Assembly: GCF_016921115.1 (NCBI RefSeq)
Contig: NZ_JAFFZS010000002.1
Location: forward strand, 186,001-250,000
Length of the DNA: 64,000 bases
Direction of reading: 5' to 3'
From: Streptomyces actuosus
GTDB taxonomy: Bacteria > Actinomycetota > Actinomycetes > Streptomycetales > Streptomycetaceae
Positions within the stretch are counted from its first letter, which is position 1. Each line of letters opens with the position of its first letter. A program made the translations under genes and the position numbers. Shown in pieces: positions 16,487 through 27,086 of this stretch. The notes beneath the pieces were generated by a model. It searched no databases, had not been told where the DNA came from, and saw only the letters and a list, made by a program, of their open reading frames with translations.

Positions 16487-17491
16487 TCAGTGTGCGGCCT
16501 CGGCGATGTGCTGGGTACCGATCCGCTTGCGGAACACCCAGTACGTCCAGCCCTGGTAGAGCAGGACGATCGGCGTGGCGATTCCTGCGCACCACGTCAT
16601 GATCTTCAGGGTGTACGGGCTGGACGAAGCGTTGGTCACCGTGAGGCTCCAGTCCGCGTTCAGCGTCGACGGCATGACGTTCGGGAAGAGCGTCAGGAAC
16701 AGCATGGCGACAGCCGCCACGATGGTCACGCCGGAGAGGGCGAACGACCATCCTTCGCGGCCGGCTTGGTTGGCCACCAGTGCCGCGACCAGTGCGGCGA
16801 CGGCCACGACGAGGGCGACCAGGCTCTGGGCGTCACCGCTGTCGACCTGGGTCCAGACCAGGAACAGCAGCGCCAGCACGGCGGTGGCCAGTCCGACCTT
16901 GAGCGCCAACGTGCGTGCCCGCTCCCTGATGTCACCGACGGTCTTGAGCGCCGTGAACACCGCCCCGTGGAAGGTGAACAGCGTCAGCGTCACCAGCCCG
17001 CCGAGGAGCGCGTACGGGTTGAGCAGGTCCCAGAAATTCCCGACGTACTCCAGGTTCTGGTCGATCTTCACGCCCCGCACGATGTTGCCGAAGGCCACCC
17101 CCCACAGGAACGCGGGGAGCAGCGAGGACCAGAAGATCGCCGTCTCCCAGTTGCGCTGCCAGTTCTCCTCCGGCCGCTTCGCCCGGTACTCGAAGGCGAC
17201 ACCGCGCACGATCAGGCAGACCAGGATGATCAGCAGCGGCAGGTAGAAGCCGGAGAAGAGCGTGGCGTACCACTCGGGGAAGGCGGCGAAGGTCGCGCCG
17301 CCCGCGGTGAGCAGCCACACCTCGTTGCCGTCCCAGACCGGGCCGATGGTGTTGATCAGCACCCGGCGCTCGGGACGGTTGCGGGCGAGCAGCCGCGTGA
17401 GGATGCCGACCCCGAAGTCGAACCCTTCCAGGAAGAAGTAGCCGATCCACAGGACGGCGATCAGGACGAACCAGACGTCGTGCAGTTCCAT
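16487..17491 (-). CDS. cydB: Cytochrome bd ubiquinol/menaquinol oxidase subunit II
   Basis: 334 residues with about nine membrane helices. The family signature FFLEGFDFGVGIL lies at the N-terminus, followed by RVLINTIGPVWDGNEVWLLTAGGATFAAFPEWYATLFSGFY in outline, the conserved GPVWDGNEVWL block. It pairs with CydA to form the high-affinity bd oxidase of the membrane. It lies 20 bp downstream of cydA and upstream of cydCD. Regulation is shared through the Rex operator. Confidence 0.96.
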   Translation of the reverse strand: MELHDVWFVLIAVLWIGYFFLEGFDFGVGILTRLLARNRPERRVLINTIGPVWDGNEVWLLTAGGATFAAFPEWYATLFSGFYLPLLIILVCLIVRGVAFEYRAKRPEENWQRNWETAIFWSSLLPAFLWGVAFGNIVRGVKIDQNLEYVGNFWDLLNPYALLGGLVTLTLFTFHGAVFTALKTVGDIRERARTLALKVGLATAVLALLFLVWTQVDSGDAQSLVALVVAVAALVAALVANQAGREGWSFALSGVTIVAAVAMLFLTLFPNVMPSTLNADWSLTVTNASSSPYTLKIMTWCAGIATPIVLLYQGWTYWVFRKRIGTQHIAEAAH

Positions 17492-17511
17492 GACTGTGCA
17501 GCTCCCTCGGC

Positions 17512-19020
17512 CTAGTACGAGAAGGCCATCGGCTTGTCGGCGTCACGGGAGTCGCCGCCGATCTTCGTGGGCGGGTTCAGGTCGGAGTCGGTCAGCTCGG
17601 GCGGACCGGCCTTGACGTACTTGACCAGCAGCTTGACCTCGACCACCGCAAGAACGGCGTACAGCGCCGTGAAAACGATCATGGAGGTCAGGACCTCGCC
17701 CTGGGAGACACCGGGGGACACCGCGGCGCGGGTCTGCAGCACGCCGTAGACGACCCACGGCTGACGGCCCATCTCCGTGAAGATCCAGCCCCAGGAGTTG
17801 GCGATCAGAGGGAAGGCCAGGGTCCAGATCGCGATGCGCCAGTACCAGGTGGTGAGCTCCGGGCCGAGGGCCTTGTTCCTGAACAGCACCAGGTGCGGCA
17901 CCTCGTCCTCACCGACGTGCAGGTGCTGCGGCAGCATGAACTTCTTGCGCGTCAGCCACAGCCCGGCGATGCCGATGGCGAAGGACGCCATGCCGAAGCC
18001 GATCATCCAGCGGAAGCCCCAGAAGGTGACGGGGATGTTGGGCCGGTAGTCACCGGGCCCGAACTTCTCCTGTTCGGCCTTGTTCACGTCGTTGATGCCG
18101 GGGACGTACGAGCTGAAGTCGTCATTGGCGAGGAAGGACAGCAGGCCCGGGATCTCTATGGCGACGCTGTTGTGTCCCTTCTCCACGTCACCGTAGGCGA
18201 AGATCGAGAACGGGGCGGAGTCCTGGCCGTCCCACAGCGCCTCGGCGGCGGCCATCTTCATCGGCTGCTGCTTGAACATGACCTTGCCGAGAACGTCACC
18301 ACTGACCGCGGTCAGCAGGCCGGCGACGATGACGGTGATCAGCCCCAGACGCAGCGAGGTCTTCATCTCGCGGACGTGCTTCTTGCGGGCCAGGTGGTAG
18401 GCGGCGATGCCGACCATGAAGGCACCACCGGTCAGGAAGGCCGCGGTGAGGGTGTGGAAGGCCTGACTGAGGGCGGTGTTCTGAGTGAGGACGGCCCAGA
18501 AGTCGGTGAGCTCGGCGCGCCCCTTCTCCTCGTTGATCCGGTAGCCGACCGGGTGCTGCATCCAGGAGTTGGCCGCGAGGATGAAGTAGGCCGACAGGAT
18601 CGTGCCGATCGAGACCATCCAGATGCAGGCCAGGTGGATCTTCTTGGGCAGCTTGTCCCAGCCGAAGATCCACAGGCCGATGAAGGTGGACTCGAAGAAG
18701 AAGGCGATCAGGGCCTCGAAGGCGAGCGGTGCCCCGAAGATGTCACCGACGAATCGGGAGTAGTCCGACCAGTTCATGCCGAACTGGAACTCCTGCACGA
18801 TGCCGGTGACGACACCCATCGCAATATTGATCAAGAAGAGCTTGCCCCAGAACTTGGTGGCCCTGAGGTACTTCTCCTTCTCCGTGCGCACCCAGGCGGT
18901 CTGCAATCCGGCCGTCAGGGCAGCCAGGGAAATCGTCAGGGGGACGAACAGGAAGTGGTAGACGGTGGTGATGCCGAACTGCCAGCGCGCCAGTGTCTCC
19001 GGCGCCAAAGCCAGGTGCAC
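17512..19020 (-). CDS. cydA: Cytochrome bd oxidase subunit I
   Basis: 502 residues. His22 in TTVYHFLFVPLTI corresponds to the heme b595 ligand, FHTLTAAFLTGG holds the b558 His region, and GRQPWVVYGVLQTRAAVS is the conserved GRQPW block. The Q-loop is of the short actinobacterial type. GTG at 19020 is chosen because AAGGAGG ends 8 nt upstream. The longer open frame to 19077 adds a non-conserved N-terminus. It is the first gene of cydA-cydB-cydCD, repressed by Rex under high NAD+/NADH. Confidence 0.96.
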   Translation of the reverse strand: MHLALAPETLARWQFGITTVYHFLFVPLTISLAALTAGLQTAWVRTEKEKYLRATKFWGKLFLINIAMGVVTGIVQEFQFGMNWSDYSRFVGDIFGAPLAFEALIAFFFESTFIGLWIFGWDKLPKKIHLACIWMVSIGTILSAYFILAANSWMQHPVGYRINEEKGRAELTDFWAVLTQNTALSQAFHTLTAAFLTGGAFMVGIAAYHLARKKHVREMKTSLRLGLITVIVAGLLTAVSGDVLGKVMFKQQPMKMAAAEALWDGQDSAPFSIFAYGDVEKGHNSVAIEIPGLLSFLANDDFSSYVPGINDVNKAEQEKFGPGDYRPNIPVTFWGFRWMIGFGMASFAIGIAGLWLTRKKFMLPQHLHVGEDEVPHLVLFRNKALGPELTTWYWRIAIWTLAFPLIANSWGWIFTEMGRQPWVVYGVLQTRAAVSPGVSQGEVLTSMIVFTALYAVLAVVEVKLLVKYVKAGPPELTDSDLNPPTKIGGDSRDADKPMAFSY

Positions 19021-19102
19021 GTCGTCAGCCTCCTTACATCGCCGTGGTAGCGGCAGTTTGCCCCTTTTGTCGCACACATCGCGGGAGCAACCGGGACACG
19101 CT

Positions 19103-19118
19103 TGTGAACGCGTTCACA
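19103..19118. promoter_or_regulatory. Rex operator (ROP) of the cyd operon
   Basis: TGTGAACGCGTTCACA is a perfect 16-bp palindrome matching the published Streptomyces Rex consensus. It lies 83 bp upstream of the cydA GTG and just downstream of a CATAAT -10 box (minus strand, 19130-19135). Confidence 0.9.
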
Positions 19119-19129
19119 TTCACAAGCCT

Positions 19130-19135
19130 ATTATG
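19130..19135 (-). promoter_or_regulatory. Putative -10 box for cydA
   Basis: CATAAT on the minus strand, with a GTCAAC-like -35 18 bp further upstream. The Rex site would cover the initial transcribed region. Confidence 0.4.
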
Positions 19136-19203
19136 ACCGACCGATTTTCGACGGTTGACAGGGGGTCCCCCCTTGGGTGTGACATCGACCCCTTGGCGCC
19201 AAG

Positions 19204-19220
19204 TTCAACATCTTGTTGAA
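19204..19220. promoter_or_regulatory. 17-bp inverted repeat before the cyclophilin-like gene
   Basis: TTCAACATCTTGTTGAA is a perfect 7+3+7 palindrome ending 9 bp before the ATG at 19230. The binding regulator is not identifiable. Confidence 0.5.
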
Positions 19221-19229
19221 TTGTGTGCC

Positions 19230-19619
19230 ATGCAGACGCACCTCACACGGATCCGGATCTCCTGGCCTGCCGGCCACCTCACCGCGACCCTCGACGACAC
19301 GCCGACCACCCGGGCTCTGGCCGGGACGCTGCCGCTGACCTCCACCGCCTGCACCTGGGGCGAGGAGGTCTACTTCGACACCGGCGTCTCCGTTTCACGT
19401 GAAACGGATGCGCGACAGGTCGTGGAACCGGGAACGGTGGCCTTCTGGACGGACGGTGACGCCCTGGCCCTCCCTTACGGCCCCACGCCGATCTCACAGG
19501 GCGACGAGTGCCGCCTCGCGAGCCCGTGCAACATCCTCGGCACGCTGGACGCAGACCCCCGCATCCTGGCGACAGTGCGCGACGGCGATCCCGTACGCGT
19601 GGAACTCGCGAACGACTGA
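19230..19619 (+). CDS. Cyclophilin-like fold protein
   Basis: 129 residues, soluble, no signal peptide. The pattern RIRISWPAGHLTATLDDTPTTRALAGTLPL, TWGEEVYFDTG and VEPGTVAFWTDGDALALPYGPTPIS corresponds to the small cyclophilin-like (TM1367/DUF3830-type) family of unknown function. A full parS site (19392-19405) lies in the gene and writes VSRET in frame. The gene is divergent from cydA and convergent with hisC. The start is unambiguous, with no upstream in-frame alternative inside the palindrome. Confidence 0.75.
   Translation: MQTHLTRIRISWPAGHLTATLDDTPTTRALAGTLPLTSTACTWGEEVYFDTGVSVSRETDARQVVEPGTVAFWTDGDALALPYGPTPISQGDECRLASPCNILGTLDADPRILATVRDGDPVRVELAND
19392..19405. other. parS site inside the cyclophilin-like gene
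   Basis: Exact GTTTCACGTGAAAC in frame as Val-Ser-Arg-Glu-Thr. Confidence 0.9.
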
Positions 19620-19650
19620 CGGGCTCCACCCCCTCAAGGAGTGGAGCCCG
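19620..19650. terminator. Bidirectional hairpin between convergent genes
   Basis: CGGGCTCCAC and GTGGAGCCCG form a 10-bp stem with an 11-nt loop between the cyclophilin-like gene and hisC. Confidence 0.75.
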
Positions 19651-19675
19651 TCGACAAGGATCGGCGAGGACCTCC

Positions 19676-20755
19676 CTACGCCTGCTTGCGGAAGCCTTCC
19701 GCCGCCTTGAGGAAGATGTCGTTCGCCTCGCACTCCCCGACCGTCACGCGCACACCCTCACCAGCGAACGGCCGGACGACTACTCCCGCCTGCTCACACG
19801 CCTGAGCGAAGGGAACCGTGGACTCTCCCAGCCGCAGCCACACAAAGTTGGCCTGGGTGTCGGGCACCGTCCAGCCCTGTGCGCGCAGCCCGTCGACCAC
19901 GCGCGTGCGCTCACACACCAGGGAGCCGACCCTCCCGAGCAGTTCGTCCTCCGCGCGCAGCGAAGCGATCGCCGCCTCCTGCGCCAGCTGACTCACACCG
20001 AAGGGCACCGCCGTCTTGCGCAGCGCCGCCGCCACCGGCTCATGGGCGATGGCGAAGCCGACGCGCAGGCCCGCCAGGCCGTATGCCTTGGAGAACGTGC
20101 GCAGCACGCAGACGTTCGGCCGGTCCCGATACAGCTCGACGCCGTCGGGTACCTCGGGGTCGCGGATGAACTCCCGGTACGCCTCGTCCAGGACGACCAG
20201 TACATCACCGGGCACCCGGTCCAGAAAGCGCTCCAGCTCCGCCCGCTTCACGACGGTCCCGGTCGGGTTGTTGGGGTTGCAGACGAAGATCAGCCGAGTC
20301 CGGTCGGTGACGGCGTCCGCCATCGCATCCAGGTCGTGCACATCTCCGCTCGTCAACGGCACCTGTACCGACCGCGCACCGCTGATCTGCGTGATGATCG
20401 GGTACGCCTCGAACGAACGCCACGCGTACATGACCTCGTCGCCCGGGCCTGACGTGGCCTGGATCAGCTGCTGGGCGACACCGACCGAGCCGGTGCCGGT
20501 GGACAGGTGCGACAGCGGCACGCCGAAACGCTCCGACAGCTCGTTCATCAGCCCCGTGCACCCCATGTCGGGGTAGCGGTTGAACGACGAGGCCGCCGCC
20601 GTCACGCTCTCCATCACGCCGGGCAGCGGCGGATAGGGGTTCTCGTTCGAGGACAGCTTGTATGCCACCGGGCCGTCGGCAGCGGCCGGCTTGCCCGGCT
20701 TGTAGGTGGGGATCCCCGCCAGCTCGGCGCGCAGCTTCGGGCTCGTGTCACTCAC
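19676..20755 (-). CDS. hisC: Histidinol-phosphate / aromatic aminotransferase (HisC-type)
   Basis: 359 residues, PLP fold type I. The N-terminal substrate region is [12 protein letters not shown], followed by [15 protein letters not shown], and the PLP Lys in [27 protein letters not shown] carries the C-terminal Arg. GTG at 20755 follows AGGAGG by 6 nt. There are no his genes nearby, so it may be the second HisC or an aromatic (Phe) aminotransferase, as annotated for related Streptomyces proteins. The symbol marks the family rather than proven specificity. Confidence 0.85.
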   Translation of the reverse strand: MSDTSPKLRAELAGIPTYKPGKPAAADGPVAYKLSSNENPYPPLPGVMESVTAAASSFNRYPDMGCTGLMNELSERFGVPLSHLSTGTGSVGVAQQLIQATSGPGDEVMYAWRSFEAYPIITQISGARSVQVPLTSGDVHDLDAMADAVTDRTRLIFVCNPNNPTGTVVKRAELERFLDRVPGDVLVVLDEAYREFIRDPEVPDGVELYRDRPNVCVLRTFSKAYGLAGLRVGFAIAHEPVAAALRKTAVPFGVSQLAQEAAIASLRAEDELLGRVGSLVCERTRVVDGLRAQGWTVPDTQANFVWLRLGESTVPFAQACEQAGVVVRPFAGEGVRVTVGECEANDIFLKAAEGFRKQA

Positions 20756-21184
20756 CGCAGTCCTCCTAGCGACCCCCGGCGACCTGTCACTGCCACCGGA
20801 ATCCAATACTGCTTACCTTATGAGGATTCGGCCCGCCTGCGTACAGGTGCGCGGCAAACCCCTCTCACCTCATGTGCATCACGAGCATCACCGCATGAAC
20901 GCGCACGAAGGCGTGCGAATCGGGGGGCGCGCTACACATATATCTATGCGCCGGTGGCTCACGCCGTGGCGCGCATCCCTCGTGCAGGTGAGTTGAGACC
21001 TCTTCGCAACATCACGGACTTGGCAGGCTCATGCGCGTCAAGAGGACACGTCCACACTTAGAAAGGTTTAACTTCCTTTATTTCAAAGGGATCTGACGGG
21101 ATGTTACCTTGCAGAAACGTACATGCTGACGAGTGCATATGCGTCCGCCCTACCCCACCGCATGAGCCCTACTATCGGCTCGCC
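20756..21184. other. 429-bp intergenic region between hisC and the LacI gene
   Basis: No gene is seen. The region holds divergent promoters. An AT-rich stretch at 21060-21095 contains an AAAGG/CCTTT inverted pair (21062-21066, 21075-21079). TACTAT at 21170-21175 lies 9 nt before the LacI-family ATG. Confidence 0.5.
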
Positions 21185-22297
21185 ATGACAGCAGCAGGGA
21201 AGCACCAGGTGAGCCGCGCGGAAACCTCACGCCGAGGCAGCCGGCCGGGCAGAGCGGGCATCAGGGACGTGGCCGCCGCCGCCGGAGTCTCCATCACAAC
21301 AGTCTCCGATGCCCTGAACGGCAAGGGCAGGCTCCCCGATGCCACCCGACGCCACGTCCGCGAGGTCGCCGACCGGCTGGGCTACCGTCCCTCGGCCGCC
21401 GCCCGTACCCTCCGTACCGGCAAGTCGGGTCTCATCGGACTGACCGTGACGACATATGGGGATGAACCTTTCACCTTCACCGAATTCGCGTACTTCGCCG
21501 AAATGGCACGCGCCGCCACCTCGGCCGCGCTCGCCCGCGGCTACGCCCTCGTGATCCTGCCCGCCACCTCCCGTCACGATGTGTGGTCGAACGTCGCACT
21601 CGACGGCACCGTCGTGATCGACCCCTCCGACCATGACCCCGTCGTCAGCGAACTGATCCGCCAGGGTCTGCCGGTCGTCTCCGACGGCCGTCCGGCCGGC
21701 ACACTCCCGGTCACCGCCTGGGTCGACAACGACCACGAGGCAGCCGTCCTCGGCATCCTCGACCACCTGGCCGACGCCGGCGCCCGCCGCATCGGCCTGC
21801 TGACCGGGACCACGACGGACACCTACACCCACTTGTCGACCACCGCATACCTGCGCTGGTGCGAGCGCGTCGGCCAGGACCCGGTGTACGAGGCCTACCC
21901 CGCGCACGACCCCTGCGCCGGCGCCGTCGCCGCCGACCGGCTGCTCGCCCGGCCCGACCGGCCCGACGCCGTCTACGGTCTGTTCGACCCCAACGGCACC
22001 GACCTGCTCGCCGCCGCCCGCCGCTACGGACTGCGCGTGCCCGAGGACCTGCTGCTGGTCTGCTGCAGCGAGTCCACCGTGTACGCCAACACCGAACCGC
22101 CCATCACGACGCTGTCGCTGAAGCCGCGGCGCATCGGCACGGCCGTGGTCCAACTGCTCATCGACGCCATCGAGGGCGTGGATTCGAACCAGCCGGTCGA
22201 GCAGGTGATACCGACGGAGCTGATCATCCGTACCTCGTCCCAGCGCCGTCCGCCCCGCACGACGGTCAGCCCGCCCCGGACCCACGAGGAGGGGTAG
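21185..22297 (+). CDS. LacI-family transcriptional regulator
   Basis: 370 residues. The LacI helix-turn-helix is at residues about 22-75 (GIRDVAAAAGVSITTVSDALNGKGRLP, RHVREVADRLGYRPSAAARTLRTG in outline). A periplasmic-binding-like ligand domain follows, with DGTVVIDPSD and PDAVYGLFDPNGTDLLAAARRYGLRVPEDL. It stands alone between hisC and the phosphatase, so its target is not suggested by neighbours. ATG 21185 is chosen because the upstream extension is Cys/Pro-rich and unconserved, and a TACTAT box lies just before it. Confidence 0.88.
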   Translation: MTAAGKHQVSRAETSRRGSRPGRAGIRDVAAAAGVSITTVSDALNGKGRLPDATRRHVREVADRLGYRPSAAARTLRTGKSGLIGLTVTTYGDEPFTFTEFAYFAEMARAATSAALARGYALVILPATSRHDVWSNVALDGTVVIDPSDHDPVVSELIRQGLPVVSDGRPAGTLPVTAWVDNDHEAAVLGILDHLADAGARRIGLLTGTTTDTYTHLSTTAYLRWCERVGQDPVYEAYPAHDPCAGAVAADRLLARPDRPDAVYGLFDPNGTDLLAAARRYGLRVPEDLLLVCCSESTVYANTEPPITTLSLKPRRIGTAVVQLLIDAIEGVDSNQPVEQVIPTELIIRTSSQRRPPRTTVSPPRTHEEG

Positions 22298-22315
22298 GCC
22301 CTGCGTCCCAGGGCC
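22297..22315 (+). terminator. Short hairpin after the LacI gene
   Basis: GGCCCTG and CAGGGCC with a 5-nt loop, starting at the last base of the stop codon. There is no T tract. Confidence 0.45.
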
Positions 22316-22719
22316 GAGGGCAGGGCGAGGCGGCAGGAAACGGCACCGGCGGGCCGCGTGGATCGGGCGGCCCGGCCGGGACGGCAGGAACACCGCCGGA
22401 GCGGTCCGGCAGCCGCCCCGCCCGGGCCGGGCAAGGCGCCCGGCCCGCTCCCGGCCGCCCGGCCGGGCCGTGGGGTCTGCGCGCCGGGTCCGGCGGCCGC
22501 CGTGTCGGCACCCGGGTGCGGTCTCGCGTCCTCACACGCGGGGAAAGCCCTTCCCAAACGGGGCGAAAGCCGCGATGAACTGGAGTCTTGCTCCGATTCA
22601 CCACCCCTGGGTCATCACACGGCACGATCCGCATTCCTATGATGGGCCCACGACACCGCGGGCCGCTGCGACCAGGCAGTCCGAAGCGGTGCAGCTGCGG
22701 CGCGATGGTGGAGGGGTCG
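22316..22719. other. Intergenic region before the phosphatase gene
   Basis: No convincing gene is seen. It is very GC-rich to 22540. TATGAT at 22638-22643 is a plausible -10 box for the phosphatase gene, with a poor -35. Confidence 0.4.
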
Positions 22720-23793
22720 ATGACTCAGGGGGCCGGTCAGGGACCCGAAACGGAGCGGACGGCGACGTTGCGCGACTTTCGGGTGCCCGCGTACGTCCAC
22801 GAGACCGGTCCGTATGCCCACAGCACTCCTCCCGACGACGCCGGGGGCCTCGGCGACGCCCCGGAGGGATACACCCCCACCCAGCGCGACCTGCCCGTCA
22901 TCCATAGGGGTGACACCCTTCAGGTGCCCGTCGACCCGGCGCCCGCCGCACCGGCACCGCAGTCGGCCGACGGCCCCGGCCCCCTGTACGTCGTCGGCGA
23001 CGTGCACGGCTACCTCGACGAGCTGGTGGCCGCGCTGCAGGAGAGAAGCCTGATCGACGCCGCCGGCCAGTGGTGTGCGGGCACCGCCCGGCTGTGGTTC
23101 CTCGGCGACTTCACCGACCGCGGCCCCGACGGCATCGGCGTCATCGACCTCGTGATGCGACTGTCCGCCGAGGCCGCCGCGGCCGGCGGCTACTGCAAGG
23201 CCCTCATGGGCAACCACGAGCTGCTGCTGCTGGGCGCCAAGCGGTTCGGCGACACCCCCGTCAACTCCGGTGCCGGCACCGCCACCTTCCAGGCTGCCTG
23301 GTTGCTCAACGGCGGCCAGAAGAGCGACATGGACCGGCTCCAGGACCACCACCTGCAGTGGATGGCCCGCCTCGACGCGCTCACCGAGGTCGAGGACCAC
23401 CTTCTGGTCCACTCGGACACGACCGCCTACCTCGACTACGGCTCGTCGATCGAAGAGGTCAACGACACCGTCCGCGAGGCCCTCACCCGTAACGACGCCG
23501 ACGAGGTCTGGGACCTGTTCCGCAAGTTCACCCGGCGGTTCTCCTTCCGCGACGAGGGCGGACCCGACGCCGTGCGCTCGCTGCTGGACACCTACGGCGG
23601 CACGCGCATCGTGCACGGCCACAGCCCCATCCCGTACCTGCTGGGCGAGGTGGGATCCGAGGACGGCGAAGACGGCTCCGGCCCGGTCGTCGCAGGCCCA
23701 CACGTCTACGCCGACGGCCTCGCCATCGCGATGGACGGGGGCGTGACGATGGCCGGAAAGCTGCTCGTGCAGCAACTTCCCCTGGACATCTGA
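22720..23793 (+). CDS. PPP-like metallophosphoesterase (putative Ser/Thr protein phosphatase)
   Basis: 357 residues. The metal-binding motifs are in PPP order: GDVHGYLDEL, GDFTDRGPDG, GNHELLLLG, and a late VHGHSP. An N-terminal region of about 85 residues is Pro/Ala-rich and probably disordered. Members of this group act on phosphoproteins or small phosphoesters such as diadenosine tetraphosphate. ATG at 22720 follows GGAGG by 5 nt. An in-frame ATG at 22705 is an alternative. It is cytoplasmic, with no signal peptide. Confidence 0.85.
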   Translation: MTQGAGQGPETERTATLRDFRVPAYVHETGPYAHSTPPDDAGGLGDAPEGYTPTQRDLPVIHRGDTLQVPVDPAPAAPAPQSADGPGPLYVVGDVHGYLDELVAALQERSLIDAAGQWCAGTARLWFLGDFTDRGPDGIGVIDLVMRLSAEAAAAGGYCKALMGNHELLLLGAKRFGDTPVNSGAGTATFQAAWLLNGGQKSDMDRLQDHHLQWMARLDALTEVEDHLLVHSDTTAYLDYGSSIEEVNDTVREALTRNDADEVWDLFRKFTRRFSFRDEGGPDAVRSLLDTYGGTRIVHGHSPIPYLLGEVGSEDGEDGSGPVVAGPHVYADGLAIAMDGGVTMAGKLLVQQLPLDI

Positions 23794-23809
23794 TCGTTCA
23801 CAGGGCCCA

Positions 23810-23851
23810 CGCCCCCGGTCGGCCTAGGGCGAACGGCGCAGGCCGGGGGCG
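23810..23851 (+). terminator. Hairpin after the phosphatase gene
   Basis: CGCCCCC plus GGCCT pair with AGGCC plus GGGGGCG, with a 4-nt bulge and a 14-nt loop. Confidence 0.6.
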
Positions 23852-23983
23852 AATTTGTGGAAACCCCCTGTCACCCTGTGGCATGACGGCTCTACCATCG
23901 GCTTATCCGTAGCAGGCTCCCCTCCGTTTCTGCCCGACGGCTCGTTCGTCATGCGAGCCCCAAGCCCTACGGAGCATCGGGGG

Positions 23984-24847
23984 ATGCACATGAACAGCGT
24001 TCCGCAGCACCTGCTGAGCGAGGACCGCCAGGAGTACGAGCGGCTCCTCGATGAGGCGCTGCGCTCCGCACCGAACCGACCGGAACCGGCCGCTGTCGGA
24101 CAGCGGCTCAACCCCGAGCAACTGCGCACCATGGCGCTGAACGCCACCGCACTCATCACCGCGGCGGCGACGACCGAGTACCAGCACTACGTCAAGATCC
24201 GCGAGGAAGTGCGCCGTCCGGCGCCGTCCGCCCCCGCCTCCGGCCGCGCGTCCGACGCGGCGGAACCGGGCGGCGCGATGGGCCTCGCCACCACCATGGG
24301 TGAGGTCGCCGAGACCGCCGGCGCGGGCGCCGTGGCCGTCGTCGCCGTCCTCGCCCCGGTCCTCGCCGGGACCGCCGCGGCGATCTTCCTGCTCGTGGGC
24401 TACATCCTGAAGATGCTCGACCCCGAGCCGGCGTTCGCCCAGACCATGCTCACCGCCGGATGGGTGTTCGGCGCCCTCACCGCTGCCGCGATCCTCGTCG
24501 CCACGGTCGGACTGCTGATCACCGCCCTGCGCAACCGGCCCTCCCGCGCGTCCGGGCCCTACGGCGAGCTGGACGAGGAGGTGGCCCGGGCCAAGGAGGC
24601 CTGGTGCGAGGCCCTCCTGGAACGGGGCATCCTGCCGTTCCTGCACGAGGCCCTCGCCGACCCCGGCACCACAGCCGCCGTGCATCGTGCGGCACCGTCG
24701 GCGCCGATCGGCCGCATGCCGCGGCTGGGGTACGACCGTCCGGGGTTCAGCAGTCCCGAGGACGGTTCCACGGGACCGCGCCCGAGCTTCACGAGCCCCG
24801 ACTTCAGCAGTCCGGACTTCGGGGGCCCGGAGCACCAGCCGGAATAG
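23984..24847 (+). CDS. Two-helix membrane protein of unknown function
   Basis: About 287 residues. A soluble N-terminal half (SEDRQEYERLLDEALRSAP) precedes two hydrophobic segments near residues 105-140 and 150-180 (AVVAVLAPVLAGTAAAIFLLVG; FGALTAAAILVATVGLLITAL). An acidic helix (DEEVARAKEAWCEALLERGILPFL) follows. The tail is rich in Ser, Pro, Asp and Phe with repeated SPDF/SPED units. I do not recognise a functional family. The start is uncertain between ATG 23984 and 23990, as both follow G-rich sequence. Confidence 0.75.
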   Translation: MHMNSVPQHLLSEDRQEYERLLDEALRSAPNRPEPAAVGQRLNPEQLRTMALNATALITAAATTEYQHYVKIREEVRRPAPSAPASGRASDAAEPGGAMGLATTMGEVAETAGAGAVAVVAVLAPVLAGTAAAIFLLVGYILKMLDPEPAFAQTMLTAGWVFGALTAAAILVATVGLLITALRNRPSRASGPYGELDEEVARAKEAWCEALLERGILPFLHEALADPGTTAAVHRAAPSAPIGRMPRLGYDRPGFSSPEDGSTGPRPSFTSPDFSSPDFGGPEHQPE

Positions 24848-24852
24848 CCCGC

Positions 24853-24887
24853 CGGCCTGCGCCTCCGCCCAGCGGTGGCGCAGGCCG
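24853..24887. terminator. Hairpin between convergent genes (membrane protein / thiC)
   Basis: CGGCCTGCGCC and GGCGCAGGCCG form an 11-bp stem with a 13-nt loop. It could serve both strands. The remaining bases to 25028 show nothing else. Confidence 0.65.
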
Positions 24888-25028
24888 AACGGACGGCCGC
24901 CCCGCACGCGACTGACCGGGTTCTACGACACCGGCAGCCGCGTGAGCGGTGCGGCGGACGTGCCCGCAAGGACCCGGCCGGCCCCGTGCCCGCCCGCGCC
25001 CCCCGGCACAACCCCTCTTGACCTGCCG

Positions 25029-27010
<1,982 letters not shown>

Positions 27011-27023
27011 CAAAGGTGCCTCC

Positions 27024-27029
27024 ACGCTA
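27024..27029 (-). promoter_or_regulatory. -10 box for thiC leader
   Basis: TAGCGT on the minus strand, just upstream of the riboswitch 5' end. Confidence 0.4.
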
Positions 27030-27086
27030 GCGTCAGTTCGGGCGCGGTGAACAGAGGGCCCCCCTCGTTGTTGCGATGATCGGTCG

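Noticed and set aside
22180..22190. GGTTCGAATCC on the minus strand, resembling a tRNA T-arm.
   Set aside because: It lies inside the LacI gene coding frame and no acceptor, D or anticodon stems could be built around it.
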